This document shows positions 56,157 to 64,000 of a stretch of DNA of 64,000 nucleotides, in pieces. The stretch comes from Parasedimentitalea psychrophila (GTDB taxonomy: Bacteria > Pseudomonadota > Alphaproteobacteria > Rhodobacterales > Rhodobacteraceae), in the NCBI RefSeq assembly GCF_030285785.1, contig NZ_CP127247.1:2565501-2629500 (forward strand), in the 5' to 3' direction. A program made the position numbers and the translations under genes. Each line of letters begins with the position of its first letter. The stretch's first letter is position 1. The notes beneath the pieces were generated by a model that worked only from the letters and a program-made list of their open reading frames with translations, ran no database searches and was not told the DNA's origin.

Positions 56157-57575
56157 ATGCGCAAGACGGTTTCAAGAGGATTTTTCAAGACCTGTGTTTT
56201 TGCGGGTGGCCTTGTTGCCGTGGCGCTGGTCCCCAAGTCTGCGCAGGCGGACAATATCTCGGATGCCATGATTGGCGCCTATAAAACCAGCGGTTTGCTG
56301 GAGCAGAATCGGGCTCTGCTGCGGGCGACAGATGAAGATGTGGCGATTGCGGTGGCGCAGCTGCGTCCGGTAATCAGCTGGACCCTCTCGGCAGAGCAGT
56401 CCTATAATCGCAGCAACACCGGCGCCGGAATTTCCCAATCCAGTAATGACGGGCTGTCCACGGGCATCCGCCTGCAATGGTTGCTGTTTGACGGTGGTGC
56501 TTCGCAACTCGACCAACTGGCGGCGCAAGAGACGGTTCTGGCAACCCGGCAGTCGCTGCTCAACATTGAGCAACAGGTTATGTTCTCTGCGGTGCAGGCC
56601 TATGTGAATGTCTTGCTGCAGCAAGATACCGTGGCGCTGCGCGGCAATAACCTGCGCCTGTTGCAAGAAGAACTAAAGGCAGCACAGGACCGGTTTGAGG
56701 TCGGCGAAGTGACCCGGACGGATGTGGCCCTGGCGCAGAGCCGGGTGGCGGGTGCTCAGGCCAGCCTGGCAGAAAGCCGGGGCGACCTGTTGACTGCCCA
56801 GGCGGTCTATATTGAGGTGGTTGGTCACTCATCGGGGCGGCTTGCTGGACAACCCAGCCTGCCACAGCGGGCGGCCTCGTTGTCGTCGGCGCATGCCATT
56901 GCGGCGCGCAATCATCCGTCTTTGCTGGCACAGCAACACGCGGTAAAGGCTGCGGATCTGTCTGCGAAAAGCACCGCCAAATCCTTGGGGCCAAGCGTGT
57001 CTTTCTCGGCGACAGCCGCCTATTCTGATTCCTGGGATAGCTCGGGCGGGAGCGATAATTCCAGCACCAGCGTGACCCTGTCACAGCCAATCTATGCCGG
57101 TGGTGCACTGGCCGCCAGCAGTCGCGCCAGCGTCGCCCGGTTGGATGCCGAAAAGGGCGCGTTGATTTCGGTGCAGCGATCGGTGGTGCAGATTGTCAGC
57201 CAGGCCTATGCGGTGCTTGAGGCCTCGGGCGCCAGTTTGGTGTCCTCGAACGAGCGGGTGCGCGCCGCGCAGGTCGCCTTTGACGGAATTCGCGAAGAGG
57301 CGACCCTGGGTGCACGGACAACTCTGGATGTCCTGCAGTCCGAGCAAGAGCTGCTTGATGCGCAGACCTCGCGGGTTCAGGCCCGCGCCAATCAGGTCAT
57401 CGCGGCCTTTGGATTGCTCAGCTCGCAGGGGCTTCTCACTGCCGAACACATGGGGCTGGCAGTGGAAATCTATGATCCGACCCTGTATTATAATCTGGTC
57501 AAGGATGCGCCAGCCTATGTCAGCCAGCGCAGCAAGGATCTGGATCGGGTAATGAAGGCCCTGGGAAAGAATTGA
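56157..57575 (+). CDS. tolC: TolC family outer membrane efflux protein
   Basis: A 472-residue protein with a signal peptide (about 31 residues, ending SAQA). The TolC duplication is visible: LEQNRALLRATDEDVAIAVAQLRP, then FDGGASQLDQLAAQE, and in the second half YAGGALAASSRASVARLDAEKG and TTLDVLQSEQELLDAQ. It forms the trimeric outer-membrane channel for type I secretion and drug efflux. GAGG precedes the ATG. The partner pump genes are not in this window. Confidence 0.93.
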   Translation: MRKTVSRGFFKTCVFAGGLVAVALVPKSAQADNISDAMIGAYKTSGLLEQNRALLRATDEDVAIAVAQLRPVISWTLSAEQSYNRSNTGAGISQSSNDGLSTGIRLQWLLFDGGASQLDQLAAQETVLATRQSLLNIEQQVMFSAVQAYVNVLLQQDTVALRGNNLRLLQEELKAAQDRFEVGEVTRTDVALAQSRVAGAQASLAESRGDLLTAQAVYIEVVGHSSGRLAGQPSLPQRAASLSSAHAIAARNHPSLLAQQHAVKAADLSAKSTAKSLGPSVSFSATAAYSDSWDSSGGSDNSSTSVTLSQPIYAGGALAASSRASVARLDAEKGALISVQRSVVQIVSQAYAVLEASGASLVSSNERVRAAQVAFDGIREEATLGARTTLDVLQSEQELLDAQTSRVQARANQVIAAFGLLSSQGLLTAEHMGLAVEIYDPTLYYNLVKDAPAYVSQRSKDLDRVMKALGKN

Positions 57576-57651
57576 CAATTCGTTCTACCGGTTGTGCGGT
57601 AAAACTAACCCCGTTACACTGCGTGTATTATGCGACAGGGATGAGTGAGCG

Positions 57652-58884
57652 ATGTCCGAACCTGTAACCCATGCTGAGATAGAGGACGTGCTGTCTTCGA
57701 TTCGCCGATTGGTGAGCGAGGACGGTCGCGAGACTGTTGTCCCCGGCAGGCCAGCCGCCACCACCGGGAAACCGGTTGCGCGTCTGGTCCTGACGCCCTG
57801 CTTGCGGGTGGCGGATGATCTGGTGGATGCGGCCGCCAATGATACACAGGCCGTTGATACACAGACCGTTGAGACACAGGCCGTTGAGACACAGGCCGTT
57901 GAGGCGCAGACGGAACCTCAGTTGAGCGATCTGGCAAGCAAAATCGAAACAGCTATTTTCGAGTCAGGGCTTGCCGAGCCTAGTGACGATAAGCCAGAGG
58001 GGCAGCCATCCGCGGGGTCGGAAACCGACCATCTTGTCGATGAAACCCATGAATATGCTGTTGCCGAATCCCACTCTGTCGATCCGGAAGACCATTGTGA
58101 TGATACTTTTCTACACGCGGTGGCGCCGATTGCAGTGAATCCGCAGGCAGGTGATGCACCCTGGCATGACCCAGGCGCGACCTTGTTTGCCGCCGCAGGC
58201 GGGGCGGATTCGATTGCCGACAGCGCCGTAGAGGTCGAGACCCCGGATGAGGCCAAGCCCGTCACCAGTTTTGCCGAGAAAATTGCAGCTCTGGAAGCCG
58301 CGATAGGCCAGGGGGATGAGCAATGGGAGCCGGACGGCGAACCCGGCGAAGCCAATGCGGCCACCGCGGTTGAAACACTGGCCTGGGAAGATCTCGAAGA
58401 CGAGTTGGTTGAGGTGGCGCCGCTCGGCGTCGCCGAGGCAGATGACTGTGCCGACAGTGATCCGCAGCGCGATATAACCCCCGAGATCGCGCCCGAGATC
58501 GCGCCTGAGAAGGTCTCCGAGAGCGCAGCCGAGATTATCCCGGAGATCGCGCCTGAGTTTACCCCGGAGACTGCGCCTGAGAGTGTAGCCGCGTTTGATC
58601 CGCCCAGTTTCGACCGGCCCGAGTTCGATCAGCCCGGTATCGATCAGCCTGGGGCCGAGCCTCTGGAGGCCATTCATCTGGCCGAGCAGGCCGTTGCCGA
58701 CGAAGTCCTTGATGCACTGGCGGCTGATGAGGCGGTGATGGACGAAGAATCCCTGCGCGAACTGGTCGCTGACATCGTGCGCGAAGAGCTGCAGGGCGCC
58801 TTGGGCGAGCGTATAACCCGCAATGTGCGCAAGCTGGTCCGCCGCGAGATCCACCGCGCCCTTGCGGTGCAGGATCTGGGCTGA
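57652..58884 (+). CDS. Acidic PopZ/DUF2497-like protein
   Basis: A 410-residue, very acidic, low-complexity protein. The N-terminus THAEIEDVLSSIRRLVSED matches the short helix of PopZ-type proteins. The C-terminal 45 residues (DEESLRELVADIVREELQGALGERI...VRREIHRAL) match the PopZ oligomerisation helices in style. Between them lies a long disordered linker with repeats (TQAVE units and PEIAPE units). PopZ forms polar networks that anchor ParB and cell-cycle factors. The gene is longer than Caulobacter popZ (177 residues). This assignment is by pattern. Confidence 0.65.
   Translation: MSEPVTHAEIEDVLSSIRRLVSEDGRETVVPGRPAATTGKPVARLVLTPCLRVADDLVDAAANDTQAVDTQTVETQAVETQAVEAQTEPQLSDLASKIETAIFESGLAEPSDDKPEGQPSAGSETDHLVDETHEYAVAESHSVDPEDHCDDTFLHAVAPIAVNPQAGDAPWHDPGATLFAAAGGADSIADSAVEVETPDEAKPVTSFAEKIAALEAAIGQGDEQWEPDGEPGEANAATAVETLAWEDLEDELVEVAPLGVAEADDCADSDPQRDITPEIAPEIAPEKVSESAAEIIPEIAPEFTPETAPESVAAFDPPSFDRPEFDQPGIDQPGAEPLEAIHLAEQAVADEVLDALAADEAVMDEESLRELVADIVREELQGALGERITRNVRKLVRREIHRALAVQDLG
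57841..57915. repeat. 15-bp tandem repeats inside the PopZ-like gene
   Basis: Five in-frame units of the type GAKACACAGRCCGTT (57841, 57856, 57871, 57886, 57901), the third and fourth identical. They code for T/V-Q-A/T-V-E/D repeats in the linker and are prone to length change. Confidence 0.88.
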
Positions 58885-58905
58885 TCGCTCAGGTCACGGT
58901 TGAGA

Positions 58906-60360
58906 TCAGGTTTTGACGGGCTTTGCCAGCTCCAGCAGCTGATCGAGATCCATGTACCGCTCCAGGTGATCAGCCAGATCGTCCAGCGTCGCCTCAACCC
59001 CATCCTCATAGCCAATGCAGCTCTCGAAGCCCAAATTGGCCAGGAATTTGGCCCGGAAGGTGTCCGAGCTGAACAATCCGTGCAAGTAAGAACCACGCAC
59101 CCTTCCATCGGCGGAAACAGCCCCCTCGGGGCGGCCCTCGACGTTGAGCCAGGCACGGGCGCAATCCGGCCCCTCGCTGCGGCCCATGTGGATTTCATAT
59201 CCCGATACTGGCACATTGCCGTCGATGGTATGGGCTTGGCGCAACGCGACTTTTTTCTCGCCCGCCATGGTGGTTGAGATGTCCAATAGCCCAAGCCCGG
59301 CCACTTTGCCCGGTTTGCCGTCAACACCCTCGGGGTCGTCGATCTCTTTGCCCAGAATTTGATAGCCACCACAGAGCCCCAGCACGTGACCACCGCGGCG
59401 ATAATGCGCCAGAATGTCGATGTCCCAGCCCTGCGCCCGCAGATAGGCCAGATCGCCAATGGTGGATTTGCTGCCGGGAATCAGCACCAGATCCGCATCG
59501 CCGGGCAGGGGGCGTCCGGCCGGGATGATTTCCACCGTGACATTGGGCTCGGCGGCCAGCGGGTCCAGGTCGTCAAAATTCGCCATCCGCTCCAGTTGCG
59601 GTACCACCACCTTGCAGGCGCCACCCTTGCGTGAGCGGATGTCCATCATATCCTCGGCAGGCAATTTCCAGGCGTCAAAGAACCACGGAATCACTCCCAG
59701 CGACGGCCAGCCGGTGCGGCGCACAATGTCATCGCGTCCGCCGTCAAACAGGCTCAGATCACCGCGAAACCGGTTCACCGCAAAGCCAGCAATGTGATCC
59801 AGATCCTGCGTCTCCAGAACCGCGTGGGTGCCGACGATCTGCGCAATGACCCCGCCGCGATGGATGTCGCCAACTAAGACAACCGGCACATCGGCGGCGC
59901 AGGCAAAGCCCATATTGGCAATGTCATTCTGGCGCAGGTTGGTTTCTGCGGGCGACCCGGCGCCTTCGATCAGCACCAGATCAGCACCCGCCGCCAGCCG
60001 GTGAAAACTGTCCAGCACCGCCTCCAGCAGCCCGCTTTTGTCGCGCATAAACGACCCGGCCTGCTGGCTGCCGCGCCGCTTGCCCTGAACGATCAGCTGA
60101 GCGCCTGTGTCGCTCTCGGGCTTCAGCAGCACCGGGTTCATGTCGGTATGGGGCGCCAGCATGGCTGCACGGGCCTGCAGGGCCTGAGCCCGGCCGATTT
60201 CACCGCCCTCAGGGGTGACGGCGGCGTTGTTCGACATGTTCTGTGGCTTGAACGGTGCAACCCGCAATCCGCGACGCACAAAGGCCCGCGCCAGACCCGC
60301 CACAATTAGCGATTTGCCGACATTGCTGCCGGTGCCCTGTATCATGATTGCCCGCGCCAT
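58906..60360 (-). CDS. cobQ: Cobyric acid synthase
   Basis: A 484-residue enzyme. The N-terminal dethiobiotin-synthetase-like ATPase domain ([19 protein letters not shown]) is followed by a class I glutamine amidotransferase-like domain with the Cys in [12 protein letters not shown] and a His in RGSYLHGLF. It amidates four side chains of adenosylcobyrinic acid diamide in B12 synthesis. AGGAGG precedes the ATG at 60360. It stands alone here, without other cob genes. Confidence 0.95.
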   Translation of the reverse strand: MARAIMIQGTGSNVGKSLIVAGLARAFVRRGLRVAPFKPQNMSNNAAVTPEGGEIGRAQALQARAAMLAPHTDMNPVLLKPESDTGAQLIVQGKRRGSQQAGSFMRDKSGLLEAVLDSFHRLAAGADLVLIEGAGSPAETNLRQNDIANMGFACAADVPVVLVGDIHRGGVIAQIVGTHAVLETQDLDHIAGFAVNRFRGDLSLFDGGRDDIVRRTGWPSLGVIPWFFDAWKLPAEDMMDIRSRKGGACKVVVPQLERMANFDDLDPLAAEPNVTVEIIPAGRPLPGDADLVLIPGSKSTIGDLAYLRAQGWDIDILAHYRRGGHVLGLCGGYQILGKEIDDPEGVDGKPGKVAGLGLLDISTTMAGEKKVALRQAHTIDGNVPVSGYEIHMGRSEGPDCARAWLNVEGRPEGAVSADGRVRGSYLHGLFSSDTFRAKFLANLGFESCIGYEDGVEATLDDLADHLERYMDLDQLLELAKPVKT

Positions 60361-60470
60361 GGTCTGCCTCCTGTGTTGCATTTGGCATGCGCTATTCTTC
60401 GCTGTGAAAAGCCGCCGTATGGCAAAGGGCCGCAGGGGCTGCAGCCTGCAAAAACACATAGATAAAATAG

Positions 60471-60499
60471 AAAAACGCGCCCCGCAGGACGCGCTTTTT
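60471..60499. terminator. Hairpin between cobQ and the small conserved gene
   Basis: AAAAACGCGCC and ACGCGCTTTTT arms around CCGCAGG. The T run on the minus strand follows the DUF6280-like gene, whose stop is 23 bases away. It would end that transcript before cobQ. Confidence 0.75.
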
Positions 60500-60521
60500 C
60501 ATAGTCTGTTTGCGACTTGTT

Positions 60522-60839
60522 TTAGGCGGCTTCGGCCTGCGCTGCGTTGCGGCGCTCGCTTTCTTCACGGGACAGCGCAACCGAGGTGCGGACACCGCGA
60601 CCGACAAAGTCCATCAGCCCGGACACAACCCGCTCATTGGGGTCGATACCGGCACAGGACAGCACTTCGCGACCATCGCGCGAGCGTGCCCAACGAGCGA
60701 TCTGCTCGGGTCCATTGCCATATTTCTTGTCATCTGCGATGGCATCATCCAACGCAGCCAGCACAACAGCTGCGAACAGTTTACGGGCACGGTTGCCTTG
60801 TTCGTTATTAAAGGCGGTGCCGTCAACGAAATCTCTCAT
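60522..60839 (-). CDS. Conserved Rhodobacterales protein (DUF6280-like)
   Basis: A 105-residue protein, MRDFVDGTAFNNEQGNRARK, then a helical body with LFAAVVLAALDDAIADDKK and a GREVLSCAGIDP block. From memory this is the DUF6280 family, confined to this order. The function is unknown. AAAGGA precedes the ATG. A perfect 19-bp palindrome lies 86-104 bases upstream, and efp is divergent. The strong ribosome-binding site and dedicated terminator suggest a well-expressed monocistronic gene. Confidence 0.75.
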   Translation of the reverse strand: MRDFVDGTAFNNEQGNRARKLFAAVVLAALDDAIADDKKYGNGPEQIARWARSRDGREVLSCAGIDPNERVVSGLMDFVGRGVRTSVALSREESERRNAAQAEAA

Positions 60840-60924
60840 CTCGCATCCTTTGTTGTTCTTGCTATTGCAATTCTTGGCGTGGCGCTCCTTATGACTGATC
60901 CAGAACGATTCGGATAGGCTCTTC

Positions 60925-60943
60925 TTGCATAGCTGTTATGCAA
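60925..60943. promoter_or_regulatory. Perfect palindrome TTGCATA-N5-TATGCAA, likely operator
   Basis: Two 7-bp inverted arms with a 5-base spacer lie between the divergent DUF6280-like gene and efp, with a nearby half-site (TTGTGCATA, 60945-60953). Dyad symmetry of this size fits a dimeric regulator (MarR, LacI or Lrp type). It is AT-rich in a GC-rich genome. Confidence 0.6.
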
Positions 60944-61056
60944 ATTGTGCATACCTTTTCAGTGCCGCCTACCAAATATCGTTGTCTTGCCAGTCTGGGA
61001 CCTGCCAGATATAGGTTCGGTTAACAAATCATCAACCTCCGGAGGGGTATTTTCTC

Positions 61057-61620
61057 ATGCCTAAGATCAATGGAAACGAAATCCGCCCCGGCGCTGTGCT
61101 TGAACATAACGGCGGACTTTGGGCCGCAGTGAAGGTCGATCACGTCAAACCCGGCAAGGGCGGCGCCTTTGCCCAGGTTGAACTGCGCAACCTTCGTAAC
61201 GGCTCCAAGCTTAACGAACGGTTCCGTAGCGCCGACAAAGTTGAAAAAGTCCGGCTGGAACAAAAGGACCAGCAGTTTCTCTATGAGAACGATGGAATGC
61301 TGGTGTTCATGGACATCGAAACCTATGAGCAGATTGAATTGCCAACCGAATTGCTGGGCGATCGCCGTCCGTTCCTGCAGGATGGCATGACCATTGTTGT
61401 GGAATTCCACAACACCGAGGCGCTGCACGCAAAAGTACCGCAGAAGGTGACTTGCAAAGTCGCCGAGACCGAGCCGGTGGTGAAAGGTCAGACTGCGGCA
61501 AAATCCTTTAAGCCAGCGGTTTTGGACAATGGAATCAAAGTCATGGTGCCACCCTTTGTGGGCCAGGACGAATTGATTATCGTCAACACTGATACCATGG
61601 AATACGCTGAACGCGCCTAA
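61057..61620 (+). CDS. efp: Elongation factor P
   Basis: A 187-residue three-domain protein with the KOW-like N-terminus ([19 protein letters not shown]) and the modification loop VKPGKGGAF carrying Lys34, the position lysylated by EpmA in E. coli. The two OB domains follow and it ends DTMEYAERA. It rescues ribosomes stalled on polyproline. CGGAGG lies upstream of the ATG. The promoter faces the DUF6280-like gene. A strong terminator follows. Confidence 0.96.
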   Translation: MPKINGNEIRPGAVLEHNGGLWAAVKVDHVKPGKGGAFAQVELRNLRNGSKLNERFRSADKVEKVRLEQKDQQFLYENDGMLVFMDIETYEQIELPTELLGDRRPFLQDGMTIVVEFHNTEALHAKVPQKVTCKVAETEPVVKGQTAAKSFKPAVLDNGIKVMVPPFVGQDELIIVNTDTMEYAERA

Positions 61621-61645
61621 GCGGTGTCGCATCACCACAAAAAAG

Positions 61646-61676
61646 ACCCCGTGCTGTCACCAGCGCGGGGTTTTTT
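61646..61676 (+). terminator. Rho-independent terminator of efp
   Basis: ACCCCGTGCTG and CAGCGCGGGGT pair over 11 positions with one wobble, loop TCAC, then TTTTTT. It lies 26 bases after the efp stop. Confidence 0.9.
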
Positions 61677-61694
61677 GATTCGGTTGGCGTTCGG

Positions 61695-62228
61695 TCAGTT
61701 CATTGTCAGGGAGAAGCCGCATTCATCCATCATCTTGCCATAGGCCGCAGTGAACCCATCCAGAGATGCACTTGCAATGATCTTGTTGTCTGCATGCGCC
61801 TCAACCGTGGAGCCCCGCCGCATCGCCATCAGCATCAATAAAACCGAGTTCTGCTGCGGGCTGCTTTCGGCCTGAAAAAACCCTTCGTCGTTGACATAGG
61901 CCATTGCCTGGCCAGCAACATTGGTGCCTGAGTCAAATTTGAACTCGATAGCCTGCTGGTCGTACATCACGGTTTGGTGGTGTCTGGGGGCAATTTCAAT
62001 CAGTCGTGGCGCCGGGAAAAAGTCAGGCGGTCCGGCATCTCCGTTTGACACCTCCAGCGCCCAAACCGGGTCGCCGTCGCCGCCGGTGTGGGCATAACAG
62101 GTGACCCTCAGGTCTTCTCCGGTGTCAATCTGATCGGTGGAGACATGCCAGTCGTTGTAATTCCAATAGCCGGCGGTAGCAGGTAGCGCCGGGGCGGTGG
62201 CCAGTGCCAAGGCAAAAATTAATCGCAT
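61695..62228 (-). CDS. Secreted protein of unknown function
   Basis: A 177-residue protein with a Sec signal (about 19 residues, ending LPATA). The mature part begins GYWNYNDWHVSTDQIDTGEDLRVTCYAHTGGDGD, has two cysteines (VTCYA and DECGF) that may form a disulfide, and a beta-rich middle. It recalls the invasion-associated locus B-like proteins of alphaproteobacteria only in general style. ATG at 62228 has AAGGA 9 bases upstream. It converges with efp. Confidence 0.7.
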   Translation of the reverse strand: MRLIFALALATAPALPATAGYWNYNDWHVSTDQIDTGEDLRVTCYAHTGGDGDPVWALEVSNGDAGPPDFFPAPRLIEIAPRHHQTVMYDQQAIEFKFDSGTNVAGQAMAYVNDEGFFQAESSPQQNSVLLMLMAMRRGSTVEAHADNKIIASASLDGFTAAYGKMMDECGFSLTMN

Positions 62229-62363
62229 CAATTCGTCCTTTTATATCTATACCAAAATTTGGCACAGAGACGCGGAATTGCCCAATCATCTTCATCTAAA
62301 ATTAATCAGATTGATCCGTCTTTCATCGCCCATTTTGCGCCTGAACGGATTTGAGGCTTATAT

Positions 62364-63302
62364 TTATGAGCTGTTGACGTGGGGGGGCAGGATATCGCGC
62401 AATAATTCAAATTTGACACGATTTGCGCTGACCTGCCGGTAAAAGGCGATCAGGAAGGCGGTGGGACCCTGCAGGCGGGACAATCCCAGAGTGGCGGCCA
62501 CAACGGTGCCGACGTCGGTGCGCCCCTGCAGCACCAGCCAGCCCCCCAGCATCAGCACCGCGACGGTGCCTGCTCCGTTGATTGTGCTCAACAAAAACTT
62601 GGTCGACAGTTTCCAGATGAACATCTGTCGGCGGGTTTCAAAAATCCGGTCGAATTCATCCAGAACCGATTGCTCTGCTGCTGCCACTTCGGCGGCACTG
62701 ATCTGATCCGTAGCCCGGCGCAGAATGCGCACCCGGTCGGCCACCAGAGCGTTGATCCGGTTTTGGCTGAACAAGACCAATAGAACCTGCGGCGCAATCA
62801 TCGCCAGCGCAATGGTGCCCAATTGCGGTTGGGTCGAGGCAATAAAGCCAATCACACTGATCAAGGTGCCGATCTGCACCACGGGCTCGGAAAAGGCGCT
62901 GCCGGCGAATTTGCCCAACTCCTCGGCCTCGGCGGAAATGGCGGTGGTCAGGGTGCCGGTCTGAATGCCACCGGTCTGAATGGCTCCCGGCTCAGGCCGG
63001 TTGCGATTGGTGGCACTATATAACCGCTGTCTGAGCAGCCGGATAATGTCCTCACCCAGCACCCCGGACCGCAGTCCCAGCAGCCATTTCAGCACCAGGC
63101 TCAGCACGATGGCCGCCATCATACCCGCGCCCAGCCAAAACAGCGTTTCGGCCGTCGCCGCGCCATTGGTCAGCGTGTTGACAATTTCTTGCTGGAATTT
63201 CAGCGGCAGTGCTGCCAGGGCGGCAATTGATATTGAAAAAGCAATCAGAACAAGCTGGCGGCCCCCGCTGACGCGCCAGATGGCGGTATATAACTGTAGC
63301 AA
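62364..63302 (-). CDS. ABC exporter membrane domain without ATPase
   Basis: A 312-residue protein matching only the transmembrane part of a type I ABC exporter: six hydrophobic segments (LVLIAFSISIAALAALPL; LFWLGAGMMAAIVLSLVL; later LIAFYRQVSANR). The nucleotide-binding domain that normally follows is absent. The stop lies after DILPPHVNSS, and the next 130 bases hold no ATPase. The start is TTG with GAGG 6 bases upstream, since an in-frame stop lies just above. It may pair with a separate ATPase or be a remnant. Confidence 0.75.
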   Translation of the reverse strand: MLQLYTAIWRVSGGRQLVLIAFSISIAALAALPLKFQQEIVNTLTNGAATAETLFWLGAGMMAAIVLSLVLKWLLGLRSGVLGEDIIRLLRQRLYSATNRNRPEPGAIQTGGIQTGTLTTAISAEAEELGKFAGSAFSEPVVQIGTLISVIGFIASTQPQLGTIALAMIAPQVLLVLFSQNRINALVADRVRILRRATDQISAAEVAAAEQSVLDEFDRIFETRRQMFIWKLSTKFLLSTINGAGTVAVLMLGGWLVLQGRTDVGTVVAATLGLSRLQGPTAFLIAFYRQVSANRVKFELLRDILPPHVNSS

Positions 63303-63358
63303 TGGCGGCCTCGTTCCTTACCTGTCGTATTGGATCGTGGACCGGATGGCGGTGCAAC

Positions 63359-64000
63359 TCAACCCGGATTGGTCCAGCGAACAACGGCCGCATCGGCCTG
63401 CATGTCACCGCTGGCACGGTCAAACCGCAGATAGGCCAGGGCGCGGGGCCCGGATTGGGTGAACAGGGTGCCCGCCACTTTGCCATCCGCCATGATCGCG
63501 GTGCCGGGGGCTGCCTGACCGTCGATGTCGACCTGACACAGGCCCTTGCGCAGGGTGGTCTTGTGCTTCATCCGCGCGGTGACTTCCTGACCGACATAAC
63601 AGCCCTTGCGGAAATCGACGCCGTTCAGGGCCTCAAAACCCAATTCCAGAATGAAACTGTCAGGGGTCAGCTCGATGCCGGTTTCCGGGATGATATGGGC
63701 CACCCGGATGGCATCCCAGTCACTGCCGTCATCGCCGCTGGCGCCGCCATAGAGCCGCCAGCCCATGTCGCCGTGCCGGGGATCGCCCAATGCGCTAGCC
63801 GGAGCAGGGCCGGTGCCGCGCGCCACCTGCCGGTCACTGTCGGTTATTTCCACATTGGCACGCAACCGGTACATGGTCAGCCGCTTTGACAGCCCGTCCG
63901 CCAGTTCGGCGGCGACGTCCAGCAACACATCTTCGCCCTCGGCCAGAAGAAAGAAATCGGCCAGATACTTGCCCTGCGGTGTCAGCATCGCAGCATAGAC
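63359..64000 (-). CDS. ygfZ: YgfZ/GcvT-type folate-binding protein (cut by window end)
   Basis: The frame runs off the window end (VYAAMLTPQGKYLADFF). The hallmark KGCYVGQEVTARMKH with its conserved Cys and the C-terminal YLRFDRASG-type region are present. YgfZ is a tetrahydrofolate-dependent factor for iron-sulfur enzyme maturation, including MiaB/RimO-type enzymes (rimO is in this window). Only the N-terminus is missing. The ATG at 63988 is probably internal. Confidence 0.9.
   Translation of the reverse strand, partial: VYAAMLTPQGKYLADFFLLAEGEDVLLDVAAELADGLSKRLTMYRLRANVEITDSDRQVARGTGPAPASALGDPRHGDMGWRLYGGASGDDGSDWDAIRVAHIIPETGIELTPDSFILELGFEALNGVDFRKGCYVGQEVTARMKHKTTLRKGLCQVDIDGQAAPGTAIMADGKVAGTLFTQSGPRALAYLRFDRASGDMQADAAVVRWTNPG

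Overview
The window is a piece of alphaproteobacterial chromosome, most likely from the Roseobacter group of Rhodobacteraceae. The support is the GcrA cell-cycle regulator, the mce-DUF1467 pair, an FnrL-type box, methylmalonyl-CoA genes (mce, meaB), PCu(A)C copper-chaperone context, a KpsT/KpsE-type export cluster with kdsA, and consistently GC-rich codon use. No rRNA, tRNA, CRISPR array, insertion sequence, integrase or prophage was seen. It is mainly core genome with small accessory inserts.

Layout. 1-14 kb: a cut-off 2-hydroxyacid dehydrogenase, thymidine kinase, an unknown helix-turn-helix-like protein, a KAS III-like synthase, carB, the folate pair pabB-pabC, aspS, and a DUF1800/Tat-exported DUF1501 pair. 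14-20 kb: a response regulator with a 49-aa membrane protein downstream, mce-DUF1467, a CysZ/EI24 membrane protein with a nitroreductase, a DUF167 protein, an M48 lipoprotein protease, an IMPACT-family protein with a His-Ser microsatellite tail, an FNR-type box ahead of a DUF6455-like gene, and a double CDGSH iron-sulfur protein. 20-24 kb: rimO between two lower-GC genes of unknown function, with related hairpin repeats on either side. 24-32 kb: AsmA, then the operon kpsT-kpsE-kdsA-phosphomannomutase (no kpsM here), a uracil-DNA glycosylase-family protein and SseB. 32-42 kb: YghU-type GST, YHS protein, gcrA, an orphan ABC-2 permease, an EamA transporter, argD-argF, a Pit phosphate transporter, NUDIX and SDR enzymes.

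42-54 kb: hrpB and meaB (divergent), rpmB, a copper-handling pair (small Cys-motif exported protein plus PCu(A)C), a LysR regulator, a small secreted protein, a lower-GC 492-aa tail-anchored unknown, lepA and a 45-aa entericidin-like lipoprotein. 54-64 kb: a short DksA/TraR zinc-finger protein, a PhnA-like protein, pcm-tolC, a PopZ-like acidic protein, cobQ, a conserved small protein facing efp across a perfect 19-bp palindrome, a secreted unknown, a stand-alone ABC exporter membrane domain and a cut-off ygfZ.

The least explained structure is intergenic. There are two dispersed repeat families. One is a mosaic of a GC hairpin plus a TATTTT tail lying near gene ends. The other is a 40-95-bp hairpin whose copies sit close to the lower-GC unknown genes. 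All start choices, motifs and repeat alignments were made by eye. Family names beyond visible motifs rest on recall and no search was run.
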